Shown here: in pieces, positions 11,401 to 23,479 of the stretch | Layout: each line of letters opens with the position of its first letter | How positions within the stretch are numbered: position 1 is the first letter of the stretch | Origin: Cristatella mucedo | Taxonomy: Eukaryota; Bryozoa; Phylactolaemata; Cristatellidae | DNA: 64,000 nucleotides | Direction of reading: 5' to 3' | Assembly (NCBI GenBank): GCA_009760855.2 | Contig: WPIO01000144.1 | Location: 721,501-785,500, forward strand | The notes under the pieces: model-generated | Database searches by the model: none | What the model saw: the letters and a program-made list of their open reading frames with translations, nothing else | What the model was told of the DNA's origin: nothing | Translations under genes and position numbers: made by a program

Positions 11401-13210
11401 TTCTTATTACGCATACAAGCAGCCTGTTGTTGTTGTTGAAATAAGATCCCTTGGCATTAGGTCACTTCAAAGTGTTGAATGGAGAAAGTAAAAGCCGTTA
11501 GACGTCAGCTCGCTATGGTTGAGCAAGGATTTAAATTAAGTGAGTACGACCAGCCTGTAAGGAAGCAAGATAGTTTGAAAACATACTGTTTATTCAACAC
11601 GCTACTGGGTTGCTCATCGACTGCAATTAGTACGTAATTTTGCTGCTGGGAATTATCGGGTTGGTGCCAGGTAGAAGATTTATATCTACGGCTCTGTAAA
11701 GGTTTTTGTCTTCTTCTCATAAGTAAGCTCATCTTGCCTTTTCATCTTACTTCCTTATAGCTCCACCCCAGCGTGGTCATAGAAAACCTTTATTTTGGAG
11801 ATAGGACATGATTCTATGCGATGCACCCCAAGGATACATTTTATCCTTAACGATATGACCTACATCGCCTGCTGTGAGACGACAAATGCACGTAGGATGG
11901 GCATCGCTACGAAGGTGACGGACTTGGGGACCCAGCGGGTCCTGTTGAGAGCAATAGTTATAAGACGCAACACTATCAGTGCAACGACGAAGCCGCGAGC
12001 ATCCGGCGAGTGCCTACATTCTTCTTGCTTATACTTTTGCGGCGGAAGGTTCTCTCGGTTGGGCAGCTCATAGCGAAGCTCATGCACAGCTCATAGTGAG
12101 CAACTGCAGGCAGCAGCGGCACCAATGCAGCCCGGCAGAAAGTGTTAAAGTAAAGGTACAGGTAAACCTAAATGCTAAATGCTGAAGGTAAACCAAAAAT
12201 GGGTCCGCGAATGATCGCGAATTAAGCCCCACTCAATCGGCTGCTGTTAACCGGGTGGCTCTGCAGAGTGGTCGCCACAAGTGCCAATAGTCAGTACTGT
12301 GTCTTGCCGGGCTGCAGCTCCGCTTTGAACGTGAGAGACGAATGTAAAAGCGAGAAAACAACGAGACGCAGTGGTCGAACACAAAGCTGGGGCTGGACCG
12401 AGTGTTAACTCAGCAACGGCGGCTCAGAGGTTGACCGATGGCATAGATATATACCCAGGCTAAGTTGGCTGGGACGTAATGGGTGTCTTGAGATAAAGGT
12501 CACAGGCTAGGCCGGGGCCTGACTTACGGGCACGGCCGGATATGCGGTAAGGAGAGGTTACTAGGGCTCTTGGGTAACGAAAGTTGGCCAACCTAGTTGA
12601 TGGACGCTCTCGGTCTCGCGGAGTTATGCGTCTGGTTGGATGCCGGCGCGCTCCGTCGATGCGACCGCGAACGCAAGGCAGCGAGTGCCAAGGCCGGAGA
12701 TCGGAGCTCGATAGTACGCTCGCTGTCACGGCTCGTACTTGCCGCTTTTCCCGCTTAGCGTGCTCCTGGCCCCCGCGAGCTGGCGTCTTGCGGGGGAAGC
12801 TTTCGGCTGTAATAGACATCAATTCCCAACTATCCAAGCAGTTACTCAGCTAGCCGATTCTTTCACGGCGTACGCTTGTAATGTTGTGACGGAGTCGGTG
12901 CAGCGGCAGGACTCTGGAAGCCGACTGAGCACCCAACTCGTTGTTCACGCTTGCGGCGTCGTCTCGCGCCGCTATAGTTTACTTTGTGTACGATCCTCCC
13001 TGTAGACTTCTCTATTTTCCCTGTTGCTGTTGGCGCATATCATATTATAAAGAGGTTTAATATATCCGCCGCTCGTCTTACCCTAGCTCGGGGACGCGGC
13101 GAGCAGAGGCGTGGCCTGAGTACGGTGGGGAATGGCAGGAAATAGCCTCTGACCCGTGGATCGCGGGTACGTCTAGTAGCGCCGAGTAGCGAGCGTTTAA
13201 CAGGCGCGCC
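8481..13210. other. Mostly unassigned DNA with one LINE scrap and a CpG-rich end
   Basis: No convincing gene. At about 9165-9290 lies a minus-strand scrap of family A (words CCTTTCCAATTTCT, TTGCCCATAACTAGTAAGTT). At 11370-11415 a faint plus-strand LINE tail may be present (AATGTAAAGTGCCTGGATTGAG). From about 12450 to 13200 the composition becomes GC- and CpG-rich; the overlapping frames on both strands show no known motif. It could be a promoter or an unrecognised exon, but nothing decides this. Confidence 0.45.
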
Positions 13211-15990
13211 GAATTACCCCATTCCACACTAATTAGGCTGACACCGACCGGACGTAAGCGTTGCCGAGTTCAAATTTTTCCCTGATATTGTAGTACACGT
13301 TCGAATTTAGCAGTCCACCACATTTCATGTCACTTCGCATACGCTCACTTATGCAAATGAGCTTTGACGCCTAACACCTATACGGCAATCCACCACAATC
13401 CATTCTAGTTGCCGTCAAATCCACTATAAATCAACTGCTCACAGCTCCAAAAAGCTTGGAATATCAAAATACACTACACGTACAATGTACCCAGAAATTT
13501 CACACGATTCAACTCACCCGTTCTCACGAATTCCACTGAAATAAGATTACAGTTGCCAAGGCCGATACTGCAATCCACCACCATCCACTGCCTTCCACCG
13601 CCCTACAAAATAAATCTTGATAGAAAAGCTCCTTTTTAATTGCATAAGACAGCACACTCTGTGACAATTGCATTTAAAGTTCACTTGCATTGGCAAGCCT
13701 GCTCACGTGCAATGCACTGCAATTGACTGCACTAGCCCCGGCAAATACTGCAATCCCCTTCAATCGACCGATTCTACTGCATAAACGATCGCAATACATT
13801 TCGCCGAGCTCCAGTTTTTATTGCATATAAAAGTACACCATGCTGTGTGCACAACCAAGTACAATACAAATATTGTGTAAGCTCGCCCTGTGGCGATGGG
13901 TGACAATCGCCTGAAATTACCTGGAAAACTACTACAGTCTACTTAATTTCACTGCAAATCATCCTCAAATTGCCATCTTGAAGCTCTAACTGACATTATA
14001 TATATAGGAAATTATATATAGGACTAGACTAAGTTCAAAATGCATCGACAAAATTTTGCTCTGTTAGAGACACGCAATCTCATGCAATGAATTGCAATCC
14101 ACTGCAATGACATGGTCCCATACCCCAATCCACCAAAATACACTGCAATCCGCCACACAGCGACAAGAAAGGAGCACACTAGAAGCTCTGATTATGATTG
14201 CACACTGCTCTACTCTTGGGTTATTGTGTACTTGCATAACTTTACTGTAATTGCCTTAGCCATTCTGCAGCAATGCACGACAATCGACTGCAACTGCCCG
14301 GGCCAGTACGTCAATGTACGGCAACCTGCCGAAAAACTATCTGAATATGTACACGTAAGCTCTAATAATGATTACATGTTGCTCTAATTTTTGTTTATTG
14401 TGTAATCCCACAATTTCCCTACAATCGCCTCGATCATTTGGCAGCAATGCACTGCAATTGACTGCAATAGCCCGGGCCAATTCCTCAATGTATAGCAATC
14501 TGATGCAAAATGCCCTTAAACTGGTTGGAAGTGCTCAAATTTGTAATTCATTTTACAAAGCGCACTGGTTAAAGTCAGCCAAATCATTTTAAGCTATTGC
14601 GCTCGGACAATCTCGTGCAATTCATGCCAATCAACGGCTCGGCTCAAAGCAACAATTCACTACAATCCGTGGCAAGTCGACAGTAAATTGGCTGCACAAA
14701 GTAGAGATTTTCATCGCATTTTACATTTCTTTGTGATAAAGGCGAAATCTTAGAACTGTAAAGCTATTGTTCACGTTAATTGTCAACAATGCACGGCAAT
14801 CGACAGCAATGGCAGAGACCAATACCGAAATGCGTGGCAAATCGACGAGAAATCGGCTGCAATAAGCTCAAATTCTCACTCAGCGACATCCCACTGCTCG
14901 ATAACATACTTTCAACTTTTTTAACGAGCTCTGACCTTTCAATCTTGGGCAATGCATATCAATCGACGGCTATCACACCGGCAAATACGGCAATCTATTA
15001 TTGTCCATCGCAAATCACTGGAAAGTGACAGGGCCAAGATCAAATATATCTTACCTGCCACAGCTCACTGTGTTGAAAGTGCAATCAAATCTTTTCAACC
15101 AATTGCATTCGTATGATCGCGAGCAATGAACGGCATTCGACAGCAATTTCCAGGGCCAATACCACAACTCCCGATTAATTGAAGAGAAATTCGCAGTGCG
15201 GAAGTCTCAATAGCCATTGCATATAACATTCCGCTTCGGCCAAGTGAAGCCGCGGAATTTTAAAGATGCTTTGTTTGTTAACAATGTCAGCAATGTGCGG
15301 CAATCGACAGCAACGGTAGGATCCGATAGCGAAATCCATGGAAAATTGACAGAATTGGCTGCAATAAACTGCAACTCTCATTCCGCGTAACATATACCTA
15401 TATGCGCGAATAATGTTCTCCCATTTTGCGAGTTCAATCGAAGGCAACACAGGGCAATGGGCAATGACCCGGAGAAATACGCCAATCCATAACGGACAGT
15501 TACAAATGGACCAACAGTTGCTGAGAGAAGCTCCCACTTTTCTTGCGTATTGCACTATACTGCATTAAAAGTGCAGCCACAACCTTTTTAAATAATCGAC
15601 AAAGGCACAATCAAGGGCAACGCACGGCAATCGATGGCTATAGCCCGGTTATCAGCAGCAATCTGGTTAAAATTTGCTCGACATTGGTTGTTTGAATTTG
15701 TAATTATCCTACCACATAACGCTTACCTTGGGCTCACATGCGGTCCTTTATCGCATTCAACCTTGGGCAATCCATGTCAATCGACGGCTATTGCCTGAGA
15801 ATACAGCAATGTTTGATTGACTGTTGCAATTACAAACAAAGCTGGCGAGAGATCTCATTTTTCTTGCTTAACAGTACGTTTTGTATTAAAAGTGCAACGG
15901 CATTTTATCAACCTATCTTGAATGCATATGGGAGGGCAATGCACGCCTACGATAGCAACAGGAAAATACGAAAATATATGCTGAGGCAGA
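13211..15990 (+). repeat. Left arm of a composite ~165-bp-monomer repeat
   Basis: A degenerate tandem array of about 16 monomers. Each carries a box like GCAATGCACTGCAATCGACT followed by GCAAT and a GCCCGGGCCA-like core. Successive boxes start near 14271, 14443, 14610, 14787, 14948, 15122, 15287, 15440, 15610, 15766 and 15930, spaced 153-177 bp. The arm matches 17484-19745 monomer by monomer in the same order, and its first ~1.1 kb matches the reverse complement of 19800-20920. It starts at GAATTACCCC, which corresponds to GAATTACC at 17484 and to the complement of GGTAATTTG at the far right end. Short open frames here are incidental. Confidence 0.85.
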
Positions 15991-16049
15991 AGCTCGAAGG
16001 GTGCATCCGTTTTTGTGCAGCAGTGGCAGGCGGCGAGCAAGCGAGCCCT

Positions 16050-17215
16050 AGATTATGCCGACCGATCGCACGCCCCCAGCGCTCAGAGGCATAGTAATAC
16101 CCATGGTAAAGAAGCAAGTTAGCCATCGCAGCTTGAACGTAGTGGAATTTTTTCTGGCCTTGAACTTGGAAAACTGGTCTATTATAGTCAGAACGTCAAT
16201 ATTTTCCAGTATTGCTTTCTCTAGGCTTAACACGGCCAAATCACGGAGTGGATATTTTCCCATCGATGCTCCCAGATGCGTCAGGATTATTTTCATCTTG
16301 TTAAAGAAACGTTCACACCTGGCAACTGACGCAGCAGTGGCGAGAAGAGCTTGCAAGGCAACTCTCAAATAAGGTACCACATCTCCATAACTGCCAATGA
16401 AAGACGTGAGTTCCATTGGTGTCTTTAGAGCCAAATCGTGACGTCAGGCAGAAAGTATTTTAAAATTACATATTTTGTTGTACGACATTGTTCCATTAAT
16501 GTCTGACCTTTAGAAGCATCCACGATCTAGGCATTGTTTCTGGCAAAGTATGGTCTGGTCAAGGGTCTTCACAGTTTCTCAACTTCCAACAAGAAACCAA
16601 ACTTGGCCTGAAGATTTGTGAGCAGCTAAAACATTGGTGTAATTACTTGTCGGAGATAGTCTATGCTCTCCTTCGTGGCTCTTGAAATCTTCTCCTCTGC
16701 CGTGAGACTAAAATCGCTAAACAGTTATCCGGGAATCCGGTTCCTTCGATAGATTATTGGTTCAACTGAAACTTCCCACAATTCACATCTCCTTTTGATA
16801 TATAGAGTGCTTGTTTCTTGGCACAGGTCTGCTTGCATTCTTGACAATTGAATCTCAAGAGTGTGGAAGTCATAAGAGGCGTCTTAAAAGTGCATCGTAG
16901 GAGACTACAGTCTTTTTTGAACGCGGTCGATATGCATTAAGACCCTGTAATAAAGTAGGAAGAGGAAAAAGTTAAAGTTTAAAATACAATGTAAAAGGCT
17001 GCACGCTTCAAAGCTTAATTCGAGCGGTCTACTTTGTGTCCTCAGACAGTTGCTCCAAAAGACCTACAATACTATTCAGTCCATCAGAGATTGCTTAAAC
17101 ATCCTTCACTCCTGCACTCCACCTTGCTGAAGAGTCACGCTTGACAGTGATGTCCAAGACTTTCTTCAGTGATTCCCCCTCAGTGTAGATCATGAGAAAA
17201 AAGTACTTGCAGTCT
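16050..17215 (-). pseudogene. hAT-superfamily transposase, decayed
   Basis: The minus strand at 16128-16434 encodes the hAT C-terminal dimerisation domain: YLRVALQALLATAASVARC, then CERFFNKMKIILTHLGASMG and LRDLAVLSLEKAILENID. Further upstream on the same strand (about 17000-17210) an interrupted frame reads RDSSARWSAGVKDV and LNSIVGLLEQLSED, the RW-containing segment typical of hAT and ZMYM1-like proteins. Between them, about 16560-16740, remnants such as FGFLLEVEKL follow in order. In-frame stops (for example after RWSAGVKDV) and frameshifts show that it is dead. A functional enzyme would cut and paste DNA between short inverted ends with 8-bp target duplications. No BED zinc finger or start is visible. 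It lies between two direct repeat arms and may be their former transposase or an unrelated insert. Confidence 0.78.
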
Positions 17216-17483
17216 ATCAGCTACAGTAGAGACATTCGATGCACTTTACTTACCCAGACCTGACCCCCCCCCACACAGTACGCTGAATAGTCAGTAGAGC
17301 TTGCCACTATCTCTGTCGTTCCAGCACCCCACCCTACCGATTGCAAATAAGTAACTCCGACGGCGAGAAGGACGTACGCCCGTAGCCGTTGCAGAGAGGC
17401 CGCAGTATAATCAGCAGCCGACACTGAGCCACGATCGCCTTCGCTGGACGCTGCCCCGTGCAGCCATTCCCTAGGGGTTCGAC
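17216..17483. other. Spacer between hAT relic and middle arm
   Basis: GC-richer stretch of about 270 bp containing a C-run (GACCCCCCCCC at about 17264) and no motif in its frames. It ends in CTAGGGGTTCGAC directly before the arm start. Confidence 0.4.
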
Positions 17484-19745
17484 GAATTACCACAATCTAC
17501 TGAAATCCACGGCAATTCACTCCTATTAGGCTAACATCAACCGGTCATTAGCGTGTCCGTGCTCTAATTTTTGGCTAGTATTGTAGTGCATCCTTGACTT
17601 TATCGATACACCAAATTGTATCACGCTGTGCAAACAAAAAATTATGCAAATGAGCTTCAATGCTGGAGGTTTGTACCGCAATCCACCCCAGTCCACCGTA
17701 ATTCATTTTAGCTTCATTCAAATGAACAAAAAAATGAGCTGCACACAGCATAAAAGTTTGGAATTTCAAAATAAGCATATATACAATGTACCAAGATCAT
17801 TTCGCGAGAATCCATCCAAGCGTTGTCACGAACTCAATTGAAATAGTAACGCAGTGGCCCAAGAAATAACCGCAATTCACCACAATTCAGTGAATTGCAC
17901 CACTCAACGACAGAAATCCTGTTCGAAAAGGAGTAGAACAAATTACGAAAATGTACCGTAATCTACTCAAATTTGGCTAAATTCAATCAAACATTAGCGT
18001 TTCTGCGCTCAACTGTTCGGCTGATATCGTAGTACACGTTTGATTTTATCTATCCACCATATTTCACGTAGCTTTTTGCAGGCCCACTTATGCAAATGAG
18101 CATACAAGCCGGACGCCTGTACCACAATCCTCTTCAATCCACCAAAAACCACCTCAAGAAAATAAAAATAGATTACGACGAGCTCAGTTTGTATTACATA
18201 TTAAAGTGCACACTGTAGACTGCCAGCCCACGTAAAATACAAAAAAATTGCATACACGTATTTTGGTTATGTCCGGCAATTGCCTAAACCGACCTGGAAA
18301 ACTACAGCAATCCACTCTATTCCACTGCAAATCATCCTCAAATCGCCATTGCGAAGCTCTAATTGACATTTCACATAAGACTACACCCAGTTCAAATTGC
18401 ACATATACAATTTTGCTCCATTGTGCATACTAAATCTCATGCAATGCACTGAAATCGGCTGCAACGGCCCGGTCCCATTCCACAATCCTTCTCAATCCGA
18501 AGAAATCCACTGCAATCCACCATACAGCGACCAGAACACATATACGGGAAGCTCTAATTATAATGGCACGCTGCTCTAATCTTCGGTTATTGTGTACTCG
18601 CATAGCTTCACTATAATTACCTCGACCATTCGGCAGCAATGCACTGCAATCGCCAGCAATCGCCGGTGCCAGTACGTCAATCTACAGCAATCTCATGCAC
18701 AATGCCCTGAAATCAGTTTCGCACTGCTCTAATTTTGAATGCATGTTACAAAGCACACTGGTTAAAGTCAATCACATAATCATAAGCAATTACTCTCGTA
18801 AAATGCTTTTTAAATTTTTAAATTGCTTTTTAAATTGCTCAGGCAATGAGCGGCAATCTATGGCAACGGCTAGACTCAAAGCATAAATCCATTACAATCC
18901 GTAGCAATTCGACCATATTTTGACTGCAATAAGCCCTATTTGTCCTCACAGTTCACATTTCTTTGAGCCAAAAGTAAAATCGTAGACCTTTCAAGCTATT
19001 TTGCACGTTAGTTGTCAACAATGCAGGGATATCAAAAGTAATGGCAGGGACCAATACTGCAATCCATGGCAAATCGACCAGAAATCGGCCGCACCGAGCT
19101 GCAATTCTTATTTCTCGTTCTATTTCACTGCGGACGGACGTACTTTCAACCCGCTCTGACCGTTTAATCTTGAGCAATGTATGGCAATCAACGGCAATAG
19201 CCTGGGCTGTTACGGCTATCCGTTATGATTCATCGGAAGCCACCGGAAAGTGACTGGGCCAAGATCAATTTTATCTTACCTGTCACGGTGCACTGTGTTT
19301 AAACTGCGATCAATGCTTTCAATCAATCGCACACGTACAATCGCGAGTAACGAATGGTAAGCGACCGCAATCATCCGGGCGGTTACCTTTATTCGCCGCC
19401 AATTGAAAATAATGTTTACTCATCCTACCACATAACACTTACTGTGTGCGCACATACTGTCATTTTGAACGTTTCATCTTGAGCAATTCGTGGAACTCAA
19501 AAGGCAATCGCCAGAGATAATATGGCAATCAATGATTTTGTGTTGCAATTACAAAAAAAGCTGGTGGCAGAATATCCCATTTTTCTCGTGTATTACAATG
19601 CACTGCATTGATAGTGCAACCGTATCCTTTCAGCAAATTACAAACTTACATTGGAAAACAATTGCTCTGCAATTGACGGCAACGGCTTGGGAAAATTTGG
19701 AGCTCTATAATATTCCATTAAAAATAGACGATGCTGCTGATTGAT
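17484..19745 (+). repeat. Middle arm of the composite repeat (direct copy of the left arm)
   Basis: Aligns in order with 13211-15960. For example ATTATGCAAATGAGCTTC at 17641 matches TTATGCAAATGAGCTTTG near 13350. The segment from ACTGCAAATCATCCTCAAAT near 18326 corresponds to the same words near 13950. The stretch CCTACCACATAACACTTAC near 19424 corresponds to CCTACCACATAACGCTTAC near 15709. The arm restarts once: 17938-18060 repeats the beginning seen at 17484-17610, so a partial copy of the arm start lies inside. Sequence divergence between arms is considerable, so the duplication is not recent. Confidence 0.85.
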
Positions 19746-19799
19746 GCTCCCATTTACATTTCTCTTTCCCATACATTATATTTCTGTGCACCCAGGAAA

Positions 19800-20920
19800 T
19801 GCTATTGGCAATGCTAGCTCACAGTCGCTGCAATGCAATTAATGGCAACTGTTAATGCCAATTCCAGTGAGTCCTGGTCGCTGTGCGGCGGATTGCAGCG
19901 GATTGCAGTCGATTGAGGCCGATTCCGGTATGGAACCTGGCCGTTGCAGCCAATTGCAGTGCATAGCATAAGAACGCGCGTGCACAGTGGAGCGAAATTG
20001 TGTGTGTGCACTTTGAACTGAGTGTAGTCTTATCACTAATGTCACTTTAGAGCTTCGCGATGGCAACTGTCGATATTAATTAGTGGAATAGAGTGGATTT
20101 TCTTAGTTTTCCATGTCATTTCAGGCAATTGCCGCTCATTGCCACAATGTGAGGATGCACGATTTTTGTTATTTTACGTGGGCGAGCAGACAATACGGTG
20201 CTCTTGTACATCTAATAAAAACTGAAGCTCGGCGGAATATATTTCGATTTTTTGCGGTTTCTTCGGTGGATTGAAGTGGATTTTGGCGTTGGCCCGGGCT
20301 TCTACAGGATATTTTAGTGCATTGCACGAGAACGGCATTGCCAATGCAAGTGAAACTATTTAAGTCCAATAGTCCAGAGTATGCTGTCACATGCCATTTA
20401 AATAGTAGCTTTCCAAAAATCTTTCGTTTCGCGAAGGAATGCAATGGCTTGTGGTGGATTGCCGTTTATTCCCGTATTTACTTAGGACGTTACAACGTTA
20501 TTTCAGTGGACATCGCGAAAACGTGATCCCGGAATCGCGAGAAATATTCTGGGTACATTTGCATATAGCGTAGTTTGATATTAAAAACTTCTGGGAGCTG
20601 AATGCAGCTGTTTTATCGTGCATTAGAGTGGAGCTGAAATGAATTTCGTAGGATTGAGGCGGAACGTAGTACAAGCATCCAGCGTTAAACTTCATTTGCC
20701 GGTGCATGTAGGAACCAGCGACAGAAATTTGACGGACAGATAAAATTGAACGTGAACTACAATATCAACCCTAAATTTAAGCTCGGCAACTCAAATGGCT
20801 GGTAGCTTACAGCCTAGTTAAATTTTATTGCAGTGGATTGCGGTGGATAGCGGTGGATAGCGGTGGATAGCGGTGGATTTCGGTTGATTTCAGTGAATTT
20901 TGGTGGATTGCGGTAATTTG
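19800..20920 (-). repeat. Right arm of the composite repeat (inverted copy)
   Basis: The reverse complement of this segment runs parallel to the first ~1.1 kb of the left and middle arms, with the same succession of words: AAATTACCGCAATCCACC at the edge, then GATATTGTAGTTCACGTTC, then GGAAAACTA followed by CCACTCTATTCCACT. In forward orientation the boxes appear as TTGCAGTGG and GGATTGCGGTGG. With the left arm it forms a very long, imperfect inverted repeat of about 1.1 kb. The last arm-like base is about 20920 (GGTAATTTG); no target duplication is visible outside it. Confidence 0.83.
20838..20880 (+). repeat. 10-bp minisatellite at the inverted arm edge
   Basis: Four consecutive near-perfect GCGGTGGATA units followed by decayed relatives (TTCGGTTGATTTC, TTTGGTGGATTGCGG). 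The 10-bp step equals the step between CAAT boxes inside the monomers, so this looks like local expansion of the same motif. Confidence 0.85.
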
Positions 20921-21127
20921 TCTAAGCAGAAACGTCTAGTATCGCATGCAGCCGTCGGCACTTCCGACAATGGCTTTTATATGGTGCGACGCTTTGCAAA
21001 CCTAGCGTACAGGAACTTCTGCTCAAGGCGTGTGCAGCCAGTTCGGCATTGGTCCAAGGCTGACATAAAGGGTCATAATAGTCGGATAAAATGAACGTAA
21101 AAACGGCGGGTTGGACTCGCATATAGT

Positions 21128-21302
21128 CTGGTGAGCCGCAATGGCAAACCAGGCTAGTCGGTTGCTTTTCACGACCTCCGTCTCGAGACCGTGAGTTCAA
21201 ATCCTAAGGTGGGCATTCCTTTATTGCCACTGCAAACGGTGGTGATAGCCGTAAAGGCTCTTCTGTCGCTATACAAAGGAAGCTGTTTAATCAGCTAGTA
21301 CT
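21128..21302 (+). mobile_element. tRNA-derived SINE, family 1
   Basis: Starts GGTGAGCCGCAATGGC, with a degraded A box and a B box GAGTTCAAATCC near 21192-21203, the internal RNA polymerase III promoter of tRNA-derived SINEs. The body reads TTTATTGCCACTGCAAACGG, TGGTGATAGCCGTAAAGGC, then GTCGCTATACAAAG, ending GCTGTTTAATCAGCTAG. The same body and end are found at 24341 (minus), 37515 (minus), 55590 (minus), 57430 and 60040. SINEs do not encode protein; they depend on a LINE for movement. Confidence 0.75.
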
Positions 21303-23245
21303 AGTTTATTTATTAAGCCAACCGGAAATTCACGAGCGAGCGAGTGAAGCATTTCAGGAAACCAGCTGACTCCTGATTGAACGAGCGCTGCTGCCGTTTG
21401 AACAAATAAGACCCCGTTTCAATGCCGCCATCGTGAGCTATCGAGCGTTATGGAGCGAGCACTATTTCTCCAGTTGCAACGGGAGTCACGCTCTTAGAGC
21501 TAAGCTGGTATAATTGGTTAGCTTTCAGTGAGCTAAATACAATCTAAGACAAAATAGGCTCATTCACAGAACAAAAATACGGCAACTATACAAGCACACT
21601 ATCTAATACGAGCGCAAACAGCAGACGATCAGTTGGAATGGCGTAGATATTTCATCATGCACAATTGAACTGATATTACGTCGTGGAGCGTACGCAACGT
21701 CATATGTCGACTGAGTTTCAGTTGGAGTATGCAGTTCTGCCCCGATACCTTACGATGATGATGGCGCATCGCGAAGAAATGTAAGCTTGCGATATAACGT
21801 AAGGAAGTTTTCGCGCGAGTCCTTTAACGGATGTGTGGAGCCATGAGCCCACTCGTTGCCTCACTGAATTTTTTCGTAATGCGGCGCCAGCGGTTATTGT
21901 CAGCCCGTGCCTGAAATATTAAACGCATGCGGCGAGACTCCGCAACGGCAGACGCTCAGAGAAATGCACGTCCCTTGTGAAGGGTACTCCATCCCATTGG
22001 GCGATCGATCACGTGATTGAGTCTTGTGAGCGCTGCTGCCGCCTAGCGATGTGCAGCCGCCGCCTGCGGTCGCGGACGAAGGCGAGCGGGCGGTGTCGTA
22101 ACGACGCCCATCGGGTAGCGGTGATCGGCATTATCGCCACGGTTGGTTTCCGCTCTGGTGTGAAAGCATCCGCTGGAAGCTAGCGCACCGACGGGCTTCT
22201 ATCGCTGACGCAGACGCTGCGTTCGAGCCGACGCGGAGCTGCGGCGGGCGGACCCCAGCCAGCGCATGGCTCGGTGTCAACTCGGCGACCGACAGATTCT
22301 GAAGGAGCGCCTGGTGAGCCTTGGCGAGCTCCATGTCGCCTACGATTACTACGCGGCCGTCACAGGCCACGACGGGGCCATCACACAAACGCAAGCAGGT
22401 CATTGAAATTTACGTCAAAGTCATCGATAGCATAGTTATAAGTTCTTTCCACACTTAACAAGGGTCAGAAACATGAGCTTCGTTGGACCGCCATCGAGTA
22501 AGCCTGCGAGGAGCGACCAAAGCCGAACTCCCTCCCCGCGTCTGCACAGGTGCGCGCAATACTTAATACTTGGACGTACCGTTTGACGCCTTCAATGTAA
22601 CGAGGTATTTGCAACGTTACCTAGTTCAGCGTTTGGGTGCGAGTGTGCTCTTTTTTTGTTATCATTTCTGAGAAAAATGTCCAATCACTGAGCTTTCTTG
22701 GGAGGGACGGCTGCTCGACCGAAACAGTCAATAAACATTCAGTACAAACAGGCGACGAACCAAAGATGCCGGGTCGTACGACGGACATTTGGTCGTTGCC
22801 ATCTCCGCTATCGTCGACTGCACAACTGTTAAGCATGGAGATCTCTAGGATGAATAGTGCTGAACTCAGCTCGTACTGGGAGATTAAGCTGGAGAGCAGG
22901 CGTACGTGTAACTCTAAAAACGAGGTTCGGTCTCTGATCTATAATTGCATAAGAAAAATAGTACGAAACTGAAAAACTCATCTGAGTGAGGTAGACATGG
23001 TAATCGAATGACGCGTCCTCCGGGACCGCTGGTCGCCTGCAACGGTCAACAGAGTGATCGCACAAACAAGATTCCTCGATGGAAAAATAGATGACTTGAC
23101 AGTGGAATGTGCTTGATAAAGCTCTCTGGGTATCTTTGAAAAATTAATGTGGCACGTGAATTCATGTTTTTGAGTTTTCAAGTGTAAAGTGCTGCTTGTA
23201 AATTGCATTTACCAAATCGATAGCCTTGACAGCCTTGGATTTCCT
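21303..23245. other. Unassigned, with a CpG-rich patch
   Basis: 21830-22400 is CpG-rich. Plus-strand sequence near 22115-22180 resembles 25910-25975 (both contain GATTGGCTTC or GGTTGGTTTC words followed by GAAAGCAT..GC.GG.AGC), so these are copies of one unknown unit. A plus-strand frame at about 22262-22403 reads RQILKERLVSLGELHVAYDY with no stop until its end, but I do not recognise it. The frame near 22637-22972 is also unrecognised. Confidence 0.4.
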
Positions 23246-23271
23246 GCGGCGGCAGCCGCCGCTGCCGCCGC
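23246..23271. repeat. Perfect GC hairpin (11-bp stem, 4-nt loop)
   Basis: GCGGCGGCAGC at 23246-23256 is the exact reverse complement of GCTGCCGCCGC at 23261-23271, separated by CGCC. It lies in a CpG-rich patch and could form a stable stem in RNA or single-stranded DNA. No neighbouring gene gives it a role. Confidence 0.8.
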
Positions 23272-23479
23272 GAAGGAGGTTCGCTGTCGTCGGCTGGATT
23301 AGAGCTGAACGCTCGATTCGGCTTCCGTTCATTCGGGCCCACGCCGGAAGCAGCCTCGGCAGAATGCTACGTTTGGAGGCAACTCGCTGCGCTTAGCCCA
23401 CTCAAGCCATAGCGTTTTTAGCACTAGCAGCGCTCAGAACTGACTTAAAGGCTCGATCCAATGATGAATTCCTCGACAT

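Noticed and set aside
12460..13005. Long overlapping open frames on both strands in the CpG-rich patch
   Set aside because: High GC lengthens open frames by chance; no domain, no splice-bounded conserved stretch, and the strands compete equally.
14112..14592. Short open frames within the arm repeats as genes
   Set aside because: They translate the repeat monomer itself, are not kept between arms and have no motif.
13211..19745. CRISPR-like array in the 13-20 kb repeats
   Set aside because: Repeats are degenerate, about 165 bp, arranged in arms and in an animal-type genome; no short identical repeats with unique spacers.
13211..20920. Whole block as a standard hAT transposon
   Set aside because: No CAGGG-like terminal repeats and no 8-bp target duplication at the outer edges; kept only as a composite of unknown type.
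21128..21302. A functional tRNA gene
   Set aside because: Box A is degraded, no cloverleaf closes, and the same sequence with a common non-tRNA body recurs five more times; it is a SINE.
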